Source: Giesbergeria sp.
GTDB taxonomy: Bacteria > Pseudomonadota > Gammaproteobacteria > Burkholderiales > Burkholderiaceae_C
Length of the DNA stretch: 64,000 nt
Reading direction: 5' to 3'
Assembly (NCBI GenBank): GCA_017985015.1
Contig: JAGNYI010000008.1
Location: forward strand, 27,041-91,040
Below the pieces are notes generated by a model. It ran no database searches and had not been told where the DNA came from. It worked only from the letters and a program-made list of their open reading frames with translations. A program made the translations under genes and the position numbers. This document shows, in pieces, positions 1-6,776 of the stretch. Numbering within the stretch: position 1 is the stretch's first letter; every line of letters begins with the position of its first letter.

Positions 1-2
1 GT

Positions 3-176
3 CTGGAGGGCACTTTGGTCTGGCGACCGCTGCCGCTGCAGTTGCCTACGGTGCACGTGGACGCCCTGTGGCACGTGCGCCGCGCTGGCGGAGCAGCGCA
101 GCGCTGGTTGCGCGACGTGGTGGCGCGTGCAGCAGCAGCCGAGCACCTGCCGCAGCAAAGCCCCACCGCTGTCTGA
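3..176 (+). CDS. LysR-type regulator, C-terminal fragment (cut by window start)
   Basis: An open frame runs from the window edge to a TGA at 174-176 and encodes about 57 residues. The stretch VWRPLPLQLPTVHVDALWHV followed by a Trp-Leu-Arg-Asp segment resembles the last strand and helix of LysR substrate-binding domains, where a Trp-Leu-Arg helix closes the fold. Only the tail is visible, so neither the DNA-binding domain nor the ligand can be judged. A gene of another family with a similar tail is possible. Confidence 0.55.
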   Translation: MEGTLVWRPLPLQLPTVHVDALWHVRRAGGAAQRWLRDVVARAAAAEHLPQQSPTAV

Positions 177-191
177 GCATTCCCCCTTCAG

Positions 192-221
192 CCCCGCAAA
201 TCGTAGGTTTTGCCTGCGGGG
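192..221 (+). terminator. Possible weak terminator after the LysR fragment
   Basis: CCCCGCA and TGCGGGG form a 7-bp stem with a 16-nt loop, followed only by TTTG. It lies 15 nt after the stop of the LysR fragment. The short T run makes it a weak candidate. Confidence 0.3.
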
Positions 222-321
222 TTTGCCCAGTCCCCGGCTACCATCCCCCACGCGCGATTGCGGCTCCGACTCCGAGCGTGTCGAGCCCGCGCGCCACGCA
301 CCATTCTTCTGGAACGCATCC

Positions 322-1323
322 ATGCACAAACTTCTGGCGCTCGCCCTTGACGCGACCAGCGCTCTGGTCCTCCTGTCCCCCACCGCTTACGCCGCGGGCC
401 CTGAGGCAGGCCACGTGCACATGCTTGTTCTCGACGCCGAGCAGCAGCCCGTGGTGGGCGCAACGCTGCGCGGCGCCTGTCGTTCCGACGATGGCGCCTT
501 CTTCGGCGGCAAAAAGCTGGAGACCCCGTGGACCTGTACCACCGACGCACAAGGCCTCTGCAGCGCCGAGCTGCGCTTGTTGCCCAAACCCGGTTCAGAC
601 CGGGCGAACGCTTGCAAGGCCCTGGCACCCACGGAGATCACCGAGGCCGGCGCGGCACCGGCAAAGAGCAGTTATTTCACCTTCTTTGCGGACGGTCAGG
701 CGCAGAGCTACAACCTGCTGCAAAAGGGCGCCAGCTGGAAGCATGGCGACTACTTTTTCCAATCGCTGGAAAGCAAGGCAGCCTTTGACGATTTGGTGGG
801 CCGCAACACCAGCGATTTCTACCAGCGCCGCGTCGCCATCAAGGACGAGTCCGCTGCCCCGACGCTGAGCCTGGATACCGCTGCGGCCCATGTGCCCCAG
901 AGCCGCGAGTATCCGAATACCGAATTTCTGCGCGTGCTGATCGATCGCAAGACACACCAGGCGTCAGTGGAGATTGTCGTGACCGACACCTACATCGACT
1001 ACGCCATGCACATGCTGAACGAGGCGCGCTATGGCGCGGGCGCGAGCGAAAAAACCGTGGCTCTCAGCATAGGCAAGCAGGGCTCCACCTGCAACATGCG
1101 TGACCTGTTCGAGCGCAAGTGCACTTATCAGGAGACGGTCAGCTTTCCCGTGGACATGGACGCTTTTCGCCAGGCCGCCGCCGCCTACCGCCCGGGCAAG
1201 ATCACGCTGTGGCGGTTCCAGGTCCGCTCCAAGTCGGGTCACGAGCGCATGCGCGCGCTCAGTCATGCCGAGTTCCACGCGATGGCGCAGGCCGTGGACG
1301 AGGCGCTGGCCAAGCTGCGCTAG
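322..1323 (+). CDS. Exported protein of unknown function
   Basis: 333 residues. The ATG at 322 is chosen because it opens a signal peptide (hydrophobic run to about residue 23, cleavage near AYA-AGP). Residues 30-75 (HMLVLDAEQQPVVGATL and following) look like a carboxypeptidase-regulatory or Ig-like beta module with two Cys. The remainder, about 100-333, is mixed alpha/beta without a motif I recognise; a CNMRDLFERKC pair could form a disulfide. The TAG stop is also the first three bases of the inverted-repeat element that follows. It is probably periplasmic and may be monocistronic. I do not assign a function. Confidence 0.7.
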   Translation: MHKLLALALDATSALVLLSPTAYAAGPEAGHVHMLVLDAEQQPVVGATLRGACRSDDGAFFGGKKLETPWTCTTDAQGLCSAELRLLPKPGSDRANACKALAPTEITEAGAAPAKSSYFTFFADGQAQSYNLLQKGASWKHGDYFFQSLESKAAFDDLVGRNTSDFYQRRVAIKDESAAPTLSLDTAAAHVPQSREYPNTEFLRVLIDRKTHQASVEIVVTDTYIDYAMHMLNEARYGAGASEKTVALSIGKQGSTCNMRDLFERKCTYQETVSFPVDMDAFRQAAAAYRPGKITLWRFQVRSKSGHERMRALSHAEFHAMAQAVDEALAKLR

Positions 1324-1505
1324 GAGTCTGTCGGACTTGGAGCGTCGAAAGCGAAAACCGGAGGTTTCACCAAAATCGGCCCCAGCGAGGACAGTTTTTG
1401 CCGGATTTGCAGCCCCATAGCCCGGCTATGGGGCAAAAAGACGGTGGAAAATGGACCGCTGCGGCCGATTTGCAGCCGACGATTTCCAAGTCCGACAGAC
1501 TCCTA
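1321..1505. repeat. MITE-like palindromic element with 21-bp terminal inverted repeats
   Basis: The 21 bases at 1321-1341 (TAGGAGTCTGTCGGACTTGG plus A) are repeated perfectly in inverted orientation at 1485-1505. Inside are nested inverted repeats: AAATCGGCC against GGCCGATTT, TTTTTGCC against GGCAAAAA, and a perfect palindrome at 1413-1433 (CCCCATAGCC, one base, GGCTATGGGG). The whole 185 bp can therefore fold as one long hairpin. There is no coding capacity. The left end supplies the stop codon of the preceding gene and the right end lies 58 bp before the metallophosphoesterase start. No clear flanking target duplication is visible. Confidence 0.75.
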
Positions 1506-1563
1506 GGGAAGCCCCCACGCACCGACGCTGCCCATCGCGCCGAGCAGACGCGAAAATCGGCGC

Positions 1564-2409
1564 ATGAAGATTCAGCTGCTCTCGGACCTGCACCTGGAAG
1601 TGCATCCCCACTTTGCCCCCGAGCCGGCCGCAGGCGCCGGGGTGCTGGTGCTGGCGGGTGACATTGGCTCCTACCAGACGGGTTCGTTGTTGCAGGGCGA
1701 TGACTTCGGCCTCGAGCGCTTCTCGCCGCTGCCGCAGTACGCCGGCTGGCCGGTGCCGGTGATCTTCGTTCCTGGCAACCACGAGTACGACGCACAGGAT
1801 TTTGACGCCGCGCAGGCGCGTCTGCGGGCCAGCTGCGATCGCCTGGGCCTCGTCTGGCTCGAGCGTGAGAAGACCGTCCTCAGCGGCGTACGTTTTGTCG
1901 GCACCTCGCTGTGGAGCGACTTCGACGCCCTGGCCGACGACGCGGGCGTGGACGACGTCCGGCGCCTGCAGATGCGCGAGAAAGCCTTTCGCGCCGCCAA
2001 CTATTACCTGCGCACCACCGGCGCCACGGTCCGTGGCATGCCTCTGCTGGCGCCGGAGGTACGCGAGGAATCCCTGCAGTGCCGGGCGTGGCTGGCGCAG
2101 ACCTTGGCCCAGCCGTTTGAAGGCCCCACCGTCGCCGTCACGCACTTTGCCCCCAGCCTGCGCAGCGCCGATCCGCGCTATGGCCTGACGCCGGGCACCG
2201 CCGGCTTCTGCAATGCGCTCGACCACTTGCTGCCCCATGCAGGGCTGTGGCTTCACGGCCACCTGCATACGGCCATTGATTACACGGAGCAAGGTCTGCG
2301 CGCCGATGGGAGCCCCTGGTCTTGCCGGGTTCGGGCCAACCCGCTGGGCTATGCGCGCAAGAACGAGCAGGCGTTCTTCGACCCCCTGTGCTGTGTCGAG
2401 ACACGGTGA
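1564..2409 (+). CDS. Calcineurin-like metallophosphoesterase
   Basis: 281 residues with the full set of metallophosphoesterase signatures: SDLHLE (Asp8, His10), GDIG (Asp33), PGNHEYD (Asn72, His73), THFAPS and the terminal GHLH. These ligate a dinuclear metal centre that hydrolyses phosphomonoesters or diesters. There is no signal peptide, so it is cytoplasmic. The natural substrate cannot be read from sequence. It begins shortly after the MITE-like element, which may carry or disturb its promoter, and no strong ribosome binding site precedes the ATG. Confidence 0.85.
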   Translation: MKIQLLSDLHLEVHPHFAPEPAAGAGVLVLAGDIGSYQTGSLLQGDDFGLERFSPLPQYAGWPVPVIFVPGNHEYDAQDFDAAQARLRASCDRLGLVWLEREKTVLSGVRFVGTSLWSDFDALADDAGVDDVRRLQMREKAFRAANYYLRTTGATVRGMPLLAPEVREESLQCRAWLAQTLAQPFEGPTVAVTHFAPSLRSADPRYGLTPGTAGFCNALDHLLPHAGLWLHGHLHTAIDYTEQGLRADGSPWSCRVRANPLGYARKNEQAFFDPLCCVETR

Positions 2410-2443
2410 AGTCGGGGCGATCCAGGATCGTTGCTTCTTTTTT

Positions 2444-2498
2444 TATAGCATAAAACGATCTCTGCATAAGCGCTGGAGGCCATTTTCACCTAACTTTT
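2444..2498 (+). repeat. Dispersed REP-like repeat, copy 1
   Basis: Contains TATAGC, then GCATAAGCGCTGGAGGCCA and an AT-rich tail, matching the right half of the family seen at 17990, 25938, 35914, 43551 and 47105. The left arm of the usual GCTTA-N5-TAAGC hairpin is degraded here. Confidence 0.55.
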
Positions 2499-2555
2499 GA
2501 AGCGGGTTGCCGATGAAATATCGCTGGCTCAGCTGCCCGTATGATGGTGCAAACG

Positions 2556-2582
2556 CAGAGGCTCTAGCGCTTGCGTAAGCGA
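2556..2582 (-). repeat. Dispersed REP-like repeat, partial inverted copy
   Basis: GAGGCTCTAGCGCTTGCGTAAGC is the reverse complement of the family core (NTAAGCGCTRGAGGCC). It faces copy 1 about 60 bp away and lies upstream of the universal stress gene. Confidence 0.5.
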
Positions 2583-2631
2583 CGGCACCCGCGGGTGTGT
2601 CGATTCCTGTCCCCGTTCCTGGAGAAACGCG

Positions 2632-3054
2632 ATGAACATTCTTCTTGCTGTCGACGGCAGCGCCTACACCAAAAAAATGCTCGCTTACCTTGCGGCCCAC
2701 GACGAGCTGCTGGGCAGCAAGCACGAGTACAGCGTGATCACCGTGCAGGCCGAACTGCCTGCCAGGGCGCGCGCGGCGCTGGGCAAGGAAGTCGTCGACA
2801 AATACTACGCGGACCAGGCAGAAAAGGTGCTGGCTCCGGTCTCGAAGTTTCTGGAACGCAAGGGATTGGCGATCAAGCGCATCGTCAAGATCGGTCCGGC
2901 GGGTGCAGCCATTGGCAAGGTTGCCGACGGTGGCAAATACGACCTGCTGGTGATGGGCTCGCACGGGCACGGCGCCCTCGCCACGCTGGTGATGGGTTCG
3001 GTCACTACGCAGGTGCTGGCCAACAGCCGCGTGCCGGTGCTCATCGTCCGATAA
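2632..3054 (+). CDS. Universal stress protein, UspA family
   Basis: 140 residues, a single Usp domain. It opens with NILLAVDGS and carries the ATP-binding signature G-2x-G-9x-G-S at residues 109-123 (GSHGHGALATLVMGS), so it is of the nucleotide-binding subtype. It ends in the usual VPVLIVR strand. Such proteins bind ATP in the cytoplasm and aid survival under starvation, redox or oxygen stress. It is preceded by GGAGAAACGCG as ribosome binding site and followed by a strong terminator, so it is probably monocistronic. The specific stress is unknown. Confidence 0.92.
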   Translation: MNILLAVDGSAYTKKMLAYLAAHDELLGSKHEYSVITVQAELPARARAALGKEVVDKYYADQAEKVLAPVSKFLERKGLAIKRIVKIGPAGAAIGKVADGGKYDLLVMGSHGHGALATLVMGSVTTQVLANSRVPVLIVR

Positions 3055-3072
3055 GCCAGCCACGCAAACTCT

Positions 3073-3096
3073 CCCTGCTTCGGCAGGGTTTTTTTT
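3073..3096 (+). terminator. Rho-independent terminator of the universal stress gene
   Basis: CCCTGC, loop TTCG, GCAGGG, then eight T. A UUCG-tetraloop stem followed by a T tract directly after the stop codon is a textbook intrinsic terminator. Confidence 0.9.
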
Positions 3097-3098
3097 GT

Positions 3099-3157
3099 GA
3101 AAGTAGTACCAAATAGTTTCAAAATGACTGATTGGTTTACTTTCATACCAAACGGTT
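3099..3157. promoter_or_regulatory. Candidate operator repeats upstream of the first fasciclin gene
   Basis: An inverted repeat pairs GAAAGTA-GTACCAAAT (3099-3114) with ATTGGTTTACTTTC (3131-3144). In addition TACCAAA-N2-GTT occurs as a direct repeat at 3107-3118 and 3146-3157, 39 bp apart. The repeats overlap a plausible promoter, which suggests a dedicated regulator. Which regulator is unknown; the nearby TetR protein is one candidate. Confidence 0.45.
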
Positions 3158-3162
3158 ATACA
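3132..3162 (+). promoter_or_regulatory. Putative sigma70 promoter of the fasciclin genes
   Basis: TTGGTT at 3132-3137 (-35) and TTATAC at 3156-3161 (-10) with an 18-bp spacer. This gives a leader of about 50 nt before the AGGAGG ribosome binding site at 3205-3210. Confidence 0.4.
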
Positions 3163-3218
3163 GTCCGCGAGCGCCCATCCTGGCGTGTCATCTGCATCTC
3201 ATGCAGGAGGAACGACCT

Positions 3219-3674
3219 ATGAAAAAGACGTTGATTGCATTGGCCCTCACCGCAGGCGCGACCCTAAGTGCCCTGGCCCAGGACATCGTGGACACTGCCG
3301 TGAAGGCGGGCAATTTCACGACCCTGGTGGCTGCGGTGCAGGCGGCCGGTCTAGTGGATACGCTCAAAGGGCCGGGCCCGTTCACCGTATTTGCCCCCAC
3401 CGACGAGGCGTTTGCAAAAATTCCCAAAGCCACGCTTGACGGTCTCCTGGCCGACAAGGCCGCTCTGACCAAGGTGCTGACGTACCACGTGGTCCCTGGC
3501 AAGGTGATGGCCAAGGACGTCAAGCCCGGCAAGCTCAAGACGGTGGAAGGTCAGGAGCTGACGGTTTCTACCGACATGGGCGTGATGGTGGACCAGTCCA
3601 AAGTGCTCGCCACCGATGTGCTCGCCAGCAACGGCGTGATCCATGCGATCGACACCGTGCTCATGCCCAAGTGA
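3219..3674 (+). CDS. Secreted single-domain fasciclin (FAS1) protein
   Basis: 151 residues. The ATG at 3219 is selected because AGGAGG ends 8 nt upstream and the reading opens with a clear signal peptide ([12 protein letters not shown], cleavage after ALA). One FAS1 domain follows, with the H1 motif [17 protein letters not shown] and the H2-region LTYHVVPG and [19 protein letters not shown]1 domains act in adhesion and surface association. The product is likely periplasmic or extracellular. It sits 49 bp ahead of a two-domain FAS1 gene, with a short CCAGG-CAG-CCTGG hairpin between, so the two are probably cotranscribed with possible attenuation. Confidence 0.9.
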   Translation: MKKTLIALALTAGATLSALAQDIVDTAVKAGNFTTLVAAVQAAGLVDTLKGPGPFTVFAPTDEAFAKIPKATLDGLLADKAALTKVLTYHVVPGKVMAKDVKPGKLKTVEGQELTVSTDMGVMVDQSKVLATDVLASNGVIHAIDTVLMPK

Positions 3675-3723
3675 GCCAGGCAGCCTGGTTCTGAGCCTCG
3701 CCTAATCCCCAAGGAGAATCCAC

Positions 3724-4662
3724 ATGAAAACCGTGTTCAACCGCCGTACCGTCCTGATCGCTGCCGCGCTGGGCGCCAGCACCACATTGCTCCAGGCCTG
3801 TGGTGGTGGTGACGATGAGCCGCAACACACTATCGTGGAGGTTGCGCAGAAAACGCCCGACCTCAGCATCCTCGTCGAAGCCGTGGTGGCCGCCGATCTG
3901 GTGCCCACCCTGAGCACCGGCGCGCTCACAGTGTTTGCGCCCACCAACGCCGCGTTTGCCGCCCTGCTGGCGGAGCTGGGCATCACCAAGGAAGCGCTGC
4001 TCGCCGACAAGCCCTTGCTCACCGCCGTGCTGACCTACCATGTGCTTGGCAGCAAGGTCGAGCTTGCCAATGTGCCCGTGGGCAAGCCCATCACCCCGGT
4101 GGGCGGCGGGTTCTTCAAGGTTGAATCGGCCGGTGGTCTCAAGATCACCGATGGGCGCAACCGCGTGTCCAACATCACGGCCACCGACATTGAGGCGAGC
4201 AACGGCGTGGTGCACCTGGTGGACCGCGTCCTGCTGCCGGCCAACCGGGACATCGTCGCAACAGCGCAGGCCTTGCCCGATTTCAGCATCCTGGTGGAAG
4301 CGGTCGCGGCGGCGGGCCTGGTGGAAACCTTGCAGGGCACGGGGCCGTTCACGGTGTTTGCACCCACCAATGCGGCCTTTGCCGCATTGCTTGCCGAGTT
4401 GGGGGTGAGCAAGGCTGCCCTGCTGGCCGACAAGGCCATGCTGACCAAAGTGCTGACCTACCATGTGCTGCCAAGCCGCGTTCTCAAGGCCGAGGTCCCT
4501 GTGGGTAAGCCAATCACCACGGTGCAAGGGCAGAGCTTCACGATCAACGCGAGCCTGCAAATCACCGATCAGAACGCCCGCGTGGCAAACCTGGTGGGCA
4601 CTGACGTCTTTGCCAGCAACGGCGTGATCCACGTAGTAGACCGCGTGCTGCTGCCTGCCTGA
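3724..4662 (+). CDS. Lipoprotein with two fasciclin (FAS1) domains
   Basis: 312 residues. The N-terminus has twin Arg (NRRTVLIAAAL) and a lipobox-like LLQAC at about residue 26, followed by GGGDDE, so it is probably a lipoprotein and possibly Tat-exported. Two tandem FAS1 domains (about 38-175 and 176-312) each contain LTVFAPTNAAFAALLAELG-type H1 and ASNGV(V/I)H(L/V)VDRVLLPA H2 motifs. The two domains are more alike to one another than to the preceding single-domain protein, which points to internal duplication. AAGGAGAATCC is the ribosome binding site. It ends 21 bp before a strong terminator. Confidence 0.88.
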   Translation: MKTVFNRRTVLIAAALGASTTLLQACGGGDDEPQHTIVEVAQKTPDLSILVEAVVAADLVPTLSTGALTVFAPTNAAFAALLAELGITKEALLADKPLLTAVLTYHVLGSKVELANVPVGKPITPVGGGFFKVESAGGLKITDGRNRVSNITATDIEASNGVVHLVDRVLLPANRDIVATAQALPDFSILVEAVAAAGLVETLQGTGPFTVFAPTNAAFAALLAELGVSKAALLADKAMLTKVLTYHVLPSRVLKAEVPVGKPITTVQGQSFTINASLQITDQNARVANLVGTDVFASNGVIHVVDRVLLPA

Positions 4663-4683
4663 CGAAAACACACAGGTTGGCAA

Positions 4684-4714
4684 TGAAAGACGCCCGCACT
4701 GCGGGCGTCTTTCA
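4684..4714. terminator. Bidirectional terminator between fasciclin and TetR genes
   Basis: A perfect 15-bp inverted repeat (TGAAAGACGCCCGCA, one base, TGCGGGCGTCTTTCA) with A runs on the left and T runs on the right. It sits between convergent genes and can terminate both. Confidence 0.88.
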
Positions 4715-4744
4715 TTTGGGGGTCGCGTGCTGCCTCCGCTGCAT

Positions 4745-5359
4745 CTAGCGTGCCCGCATGCCATCGAAGCAGGTGCGCAGCACCAGATCGACGATTTCTG
4801 CGTCCTGGTAGAGCGCGCTGTCTTTCAAAAAACTCACCACCGGATCGCAGGCGCGGGCGTACAGCGTGTAGAGCACCACAATGGGCGGCAAATCCGTGTC
4901 GATCACGCCTTCGGCCTGCGCTTCGGTAATCCATTCGCCAATGATGTCGCTCACCTGGATGACGCCGTCGGCATAGCATTTATTGGCCATGAGCACGCTG
5001 CGCAGCGTGGAGTTGCGGCTGGGCAGCAAGGGCATTTCTTGCGCAAGAAGGCGTTCCAGCGACCAGCGCACCACGGCGCGCAGTTTGTCCACCGCAGGCA
5101 ACGCGGGGTCCAGCGACTTCAAATAGGTCTGCGCCGAGGACAGCACTTCCACCATCGCAGCGCTGCAAAGCTCTTCCTTGCTGCCAAAGTGTTTGTACAG
5201 ACTGGCTTTGGCAATGCCCACCTTGCCGGCGACGTCATCCATGGTCATGGCGTCGAACGACTTCTCGCCCAGCAGATCACAGGCCGATCGCAAGATGGCG
5301 TGCTCGCGGGCTTGATGCATCTGCTCTTTGAAGGACACTTTGGCGGGTGCTGGTTGCAT
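4745..5359 (-). CDS. TetR-family transcriptional regulator
   Basis: 204 residues. The N-terminal helix-turn-helix spans about 25-65 (SFDAMTMDDVAGKVGIAKAS then LYKHFGSKEEL), the TetR signature. The C-terminal ligand domain is not of a subfamily I can name. It is convergent with the FAS1 pair and divergent from nothing obvious; the 99 bp to the ArgP-like gene hold its promoter. It may repress the FAS1 genes or an unlinked target. Confidence 0.88.
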   Translation of the reverse strand: MQPAPAKVSFKEQMHQAREHAILRSACDLLGEKSFDAMTMDDVAGKVGIAKASLYKHFGSKEELCSAAMVEVLSSAQTYLKSLDPALPAVDKLRAVVRWSLERLLAQEMPLLPSRNSTLRSVLMANKCYADGVIQVSDIIGEWITEAQAEGVIDTDLPPIVVLYTLYARACDPVVSFLKDSALYQDAEIVDLVLRTCFDGMRAR

Positions 5360-5458
5360 ACCGCCTATCTTATGCAGTCAAGTAGGAAATTGAATCCCTC
5401 GGTCACATAAAAACCTTGGGGTTTTCACTTGACCGATCCCCGTCCGGGCCCTGTGGCC

Positions 5459-6367
5459 TCAGGCCAACGCGGCCGCCGCCCCGTTGATCAATGCCTGGGT
5501 CAAGGTTTCCAGCACCGCCGACTCCAGATTCCAGCAGTGCCAGTAGAGCGCGATCGACAGCGTCTGTCCGGGCGCCAGATCCACCAGCCGCCCTTCTGCC
5601 AGCGCGTCACGCACCAGAATTTCGGGCAGGATCGCCACCGCCCAGCCTGCCTCCACCGCGCGCAACTGTCCTTCGGTGCTGGGCACAAACAACTGGTGCA
5701 GGGAGACGCGCTTGAGTCCGAAGGCGCGCGCCACAAACTCCACCGCCATGTCGTCCTTTCGATTGAAGGAAACAAACGAAACCTCGCGAAAGCTGTGCTG
5801 CGTCAGCCCTCGCGGCAGGCAGCGCGTGGCAAATTCGGCCTCGGCCACGGCAACGTACCGCATGGAACCCAGCGGCACCATGCGGCAGCCGCGCAAGGCC
5901 TGCTTGAGGGTGGTGACGCAGCCCAGCACCTGGCCCGAGCGCAGCCACTCCTGGGTGAAATCCTGGTCGTCGGCGATGATCTCCAGCGGCAGACGCTGGC
6001 GCGCCAGCGGCCCCAGCGCCTCCAGCGCCCAAGTGGCAATGCTGTCGGCATTGACGGCAATGGCAATGCGCTCTTCCTCGCGCCCACCGCCCTGGGCGCT
6101 GGGGGCAAGCTCCTGCAAGTCGCGCTCCAGATCGGCGCGCAGCAGTCGCATCTGCTTGGTGTGCTTGAGCAGCAGTTGCCCTGAACTGGTGGGACGCAGC
6201 GGGCGGCTGCGCACGATCAGCACCGAGCCGACCTGCGCTTCCAGCGCCCGCAGGCGCTGCGAAACGGCCGATTGCGTCACGTTCAGGCGCTGCGCAGCGC
6301 GCTCGAAACCGCCCTCTTCAACAATGGCTGCAAGGCATTCAAGGGCGATCGGATCGAAAGTGCTCAT
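5459..6367 (-). CDS. argP: LysR-family regulator, ArgP (IciA)-like
   Basis: 302 residues from the ATG at 6367; an in-frame ATG at 6388 would add seven residues. The winged HTH is at the N-terminus (GGFERAAQRLNVTQSAVSQR), which is the ArgP form of the LysR HTH. Later motifs typical of ArgP are LPLEIIADDQDFT, LGCVTTLKQALRG and a GWAVAILPEILV segment. ArgP senses Lys/Arg and activates amino-acid export and lysine-biosynthesis genes. It usually faces an argO/lysE exporter. Here the facing position holds only a short decayed ORF. A 24-bp dyad 41 bp upstream is a good operator candidate. Confidence 0.85.
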   Translation of the reverse strand: MSTFDPIALECLAAIVEEGGFERAAQRLNVTQSAVSQRLRALEAQVGSVLIVRSRPLRPTSSGQLLLKHTKQMRLLRADLERDLQELAPSAQGGGREEERIAIAVNADSIATWALEALGPLARQRLPLEIIADDQDFTQEWLRSGQVLGCVTTLKQALRGCRMVPLGSMRYVAVAEAEFATRCLPRGLTQHSFREVSFVSFNRKDDMAVEFVARAFGLKRVSLHQLFVPSTEGQLRAVEAGWAVAILPEILVRDALAEGRLVDLAPGQTLSIALYWHCWNLESAVLETLTQALINGAAAALA

Positions 6368-6407
6368 GGAAACCTCGCAGTCAGCCAATTAGGCCGCCTG
6401 ATGATTA

Positions 6408-6431
6408 GATAAAAGAGTTAATTCTCCTATC
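6408..6431. promoter_or_regulatory. LysR-type operator dyad upstream of argP
   Basis: The 24 bases from GATAAAAGAG to CTCCTATC match their own reverse complement at 18 of 24 positions, with an ATTAA/TTAAT core. The AT-rich dyad in the divergent gap is the typical LysR autoregulatory site. It stands out from the surrounding high-GC sequence. Confidence 0.55.
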
Positions 6432-6463
6432 CAAATTATCTCCTGCCGATCCCACTGAGTCCC

Positions 6464-6647
6464 ATGAAAACCATCGTTCTGGCTGCCGGCGCCATCGCCA
6501 TCGCCATTGGCAACGCCTCCCATTTGCGCGGGCGCCGCCTTCAATTTCACCCAAAATTTGGCGCTGCGCAACGCCGAGCCTGGCGAGGAGTTCCTCAACG
6601 GACACGAGGTGCTCAGCCTGAAGCGGATCAGAAACGCTATTGATTGA
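6464..6647 (+). pseudogene. Possible frameshifted small exported-protein gene
   Basis: An ATG at 6464 opens MKTIVLAAGAIAIAIGNA, a clean signal-peptide-like start, but that frame continues with Arg-rich residues to a stop at 6643. Another frame, from about 6516 to a stop at 6647, reads GAAFNFTQNLALRNAEPGEE followed by FLNGHEVLSLKRIRNAID, which looks like genuine protein. A single indel near 6510-6530 would join them. The 408-bp gap between argP and the binding-protein gene otherwise holds only the operator dyad. I do not recognise the family; a non-coding region is the alternative. Confidence 0.35.
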
Positions 6648-6776
6648 GTAGCTGAAAAATCAGTCACAGCAAGCGCTGGATGCCAAAAAGCTCAATGACA
6701 AGCGCCCGGCAATGGACCTGGGCTTTCATGGAGTGCCGCCGCGCTCGGGAGCGCTCGGCGCCCCCGCGGCCTGAAT

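Noticed and set aside
5410-5425. Terminator for argP (AAAACC/GGTTTT pairing)
   Set aside because: The stem is short and AT-rich with hardly any T tract in the right direction, so support is too weak to list it.
6389-6667. Minus-strand 92-codon frame upstream of argP
   Set aside because: It runs through the operator dyad and its composition is not protein-like; the plus-strand remnant is the better reading.
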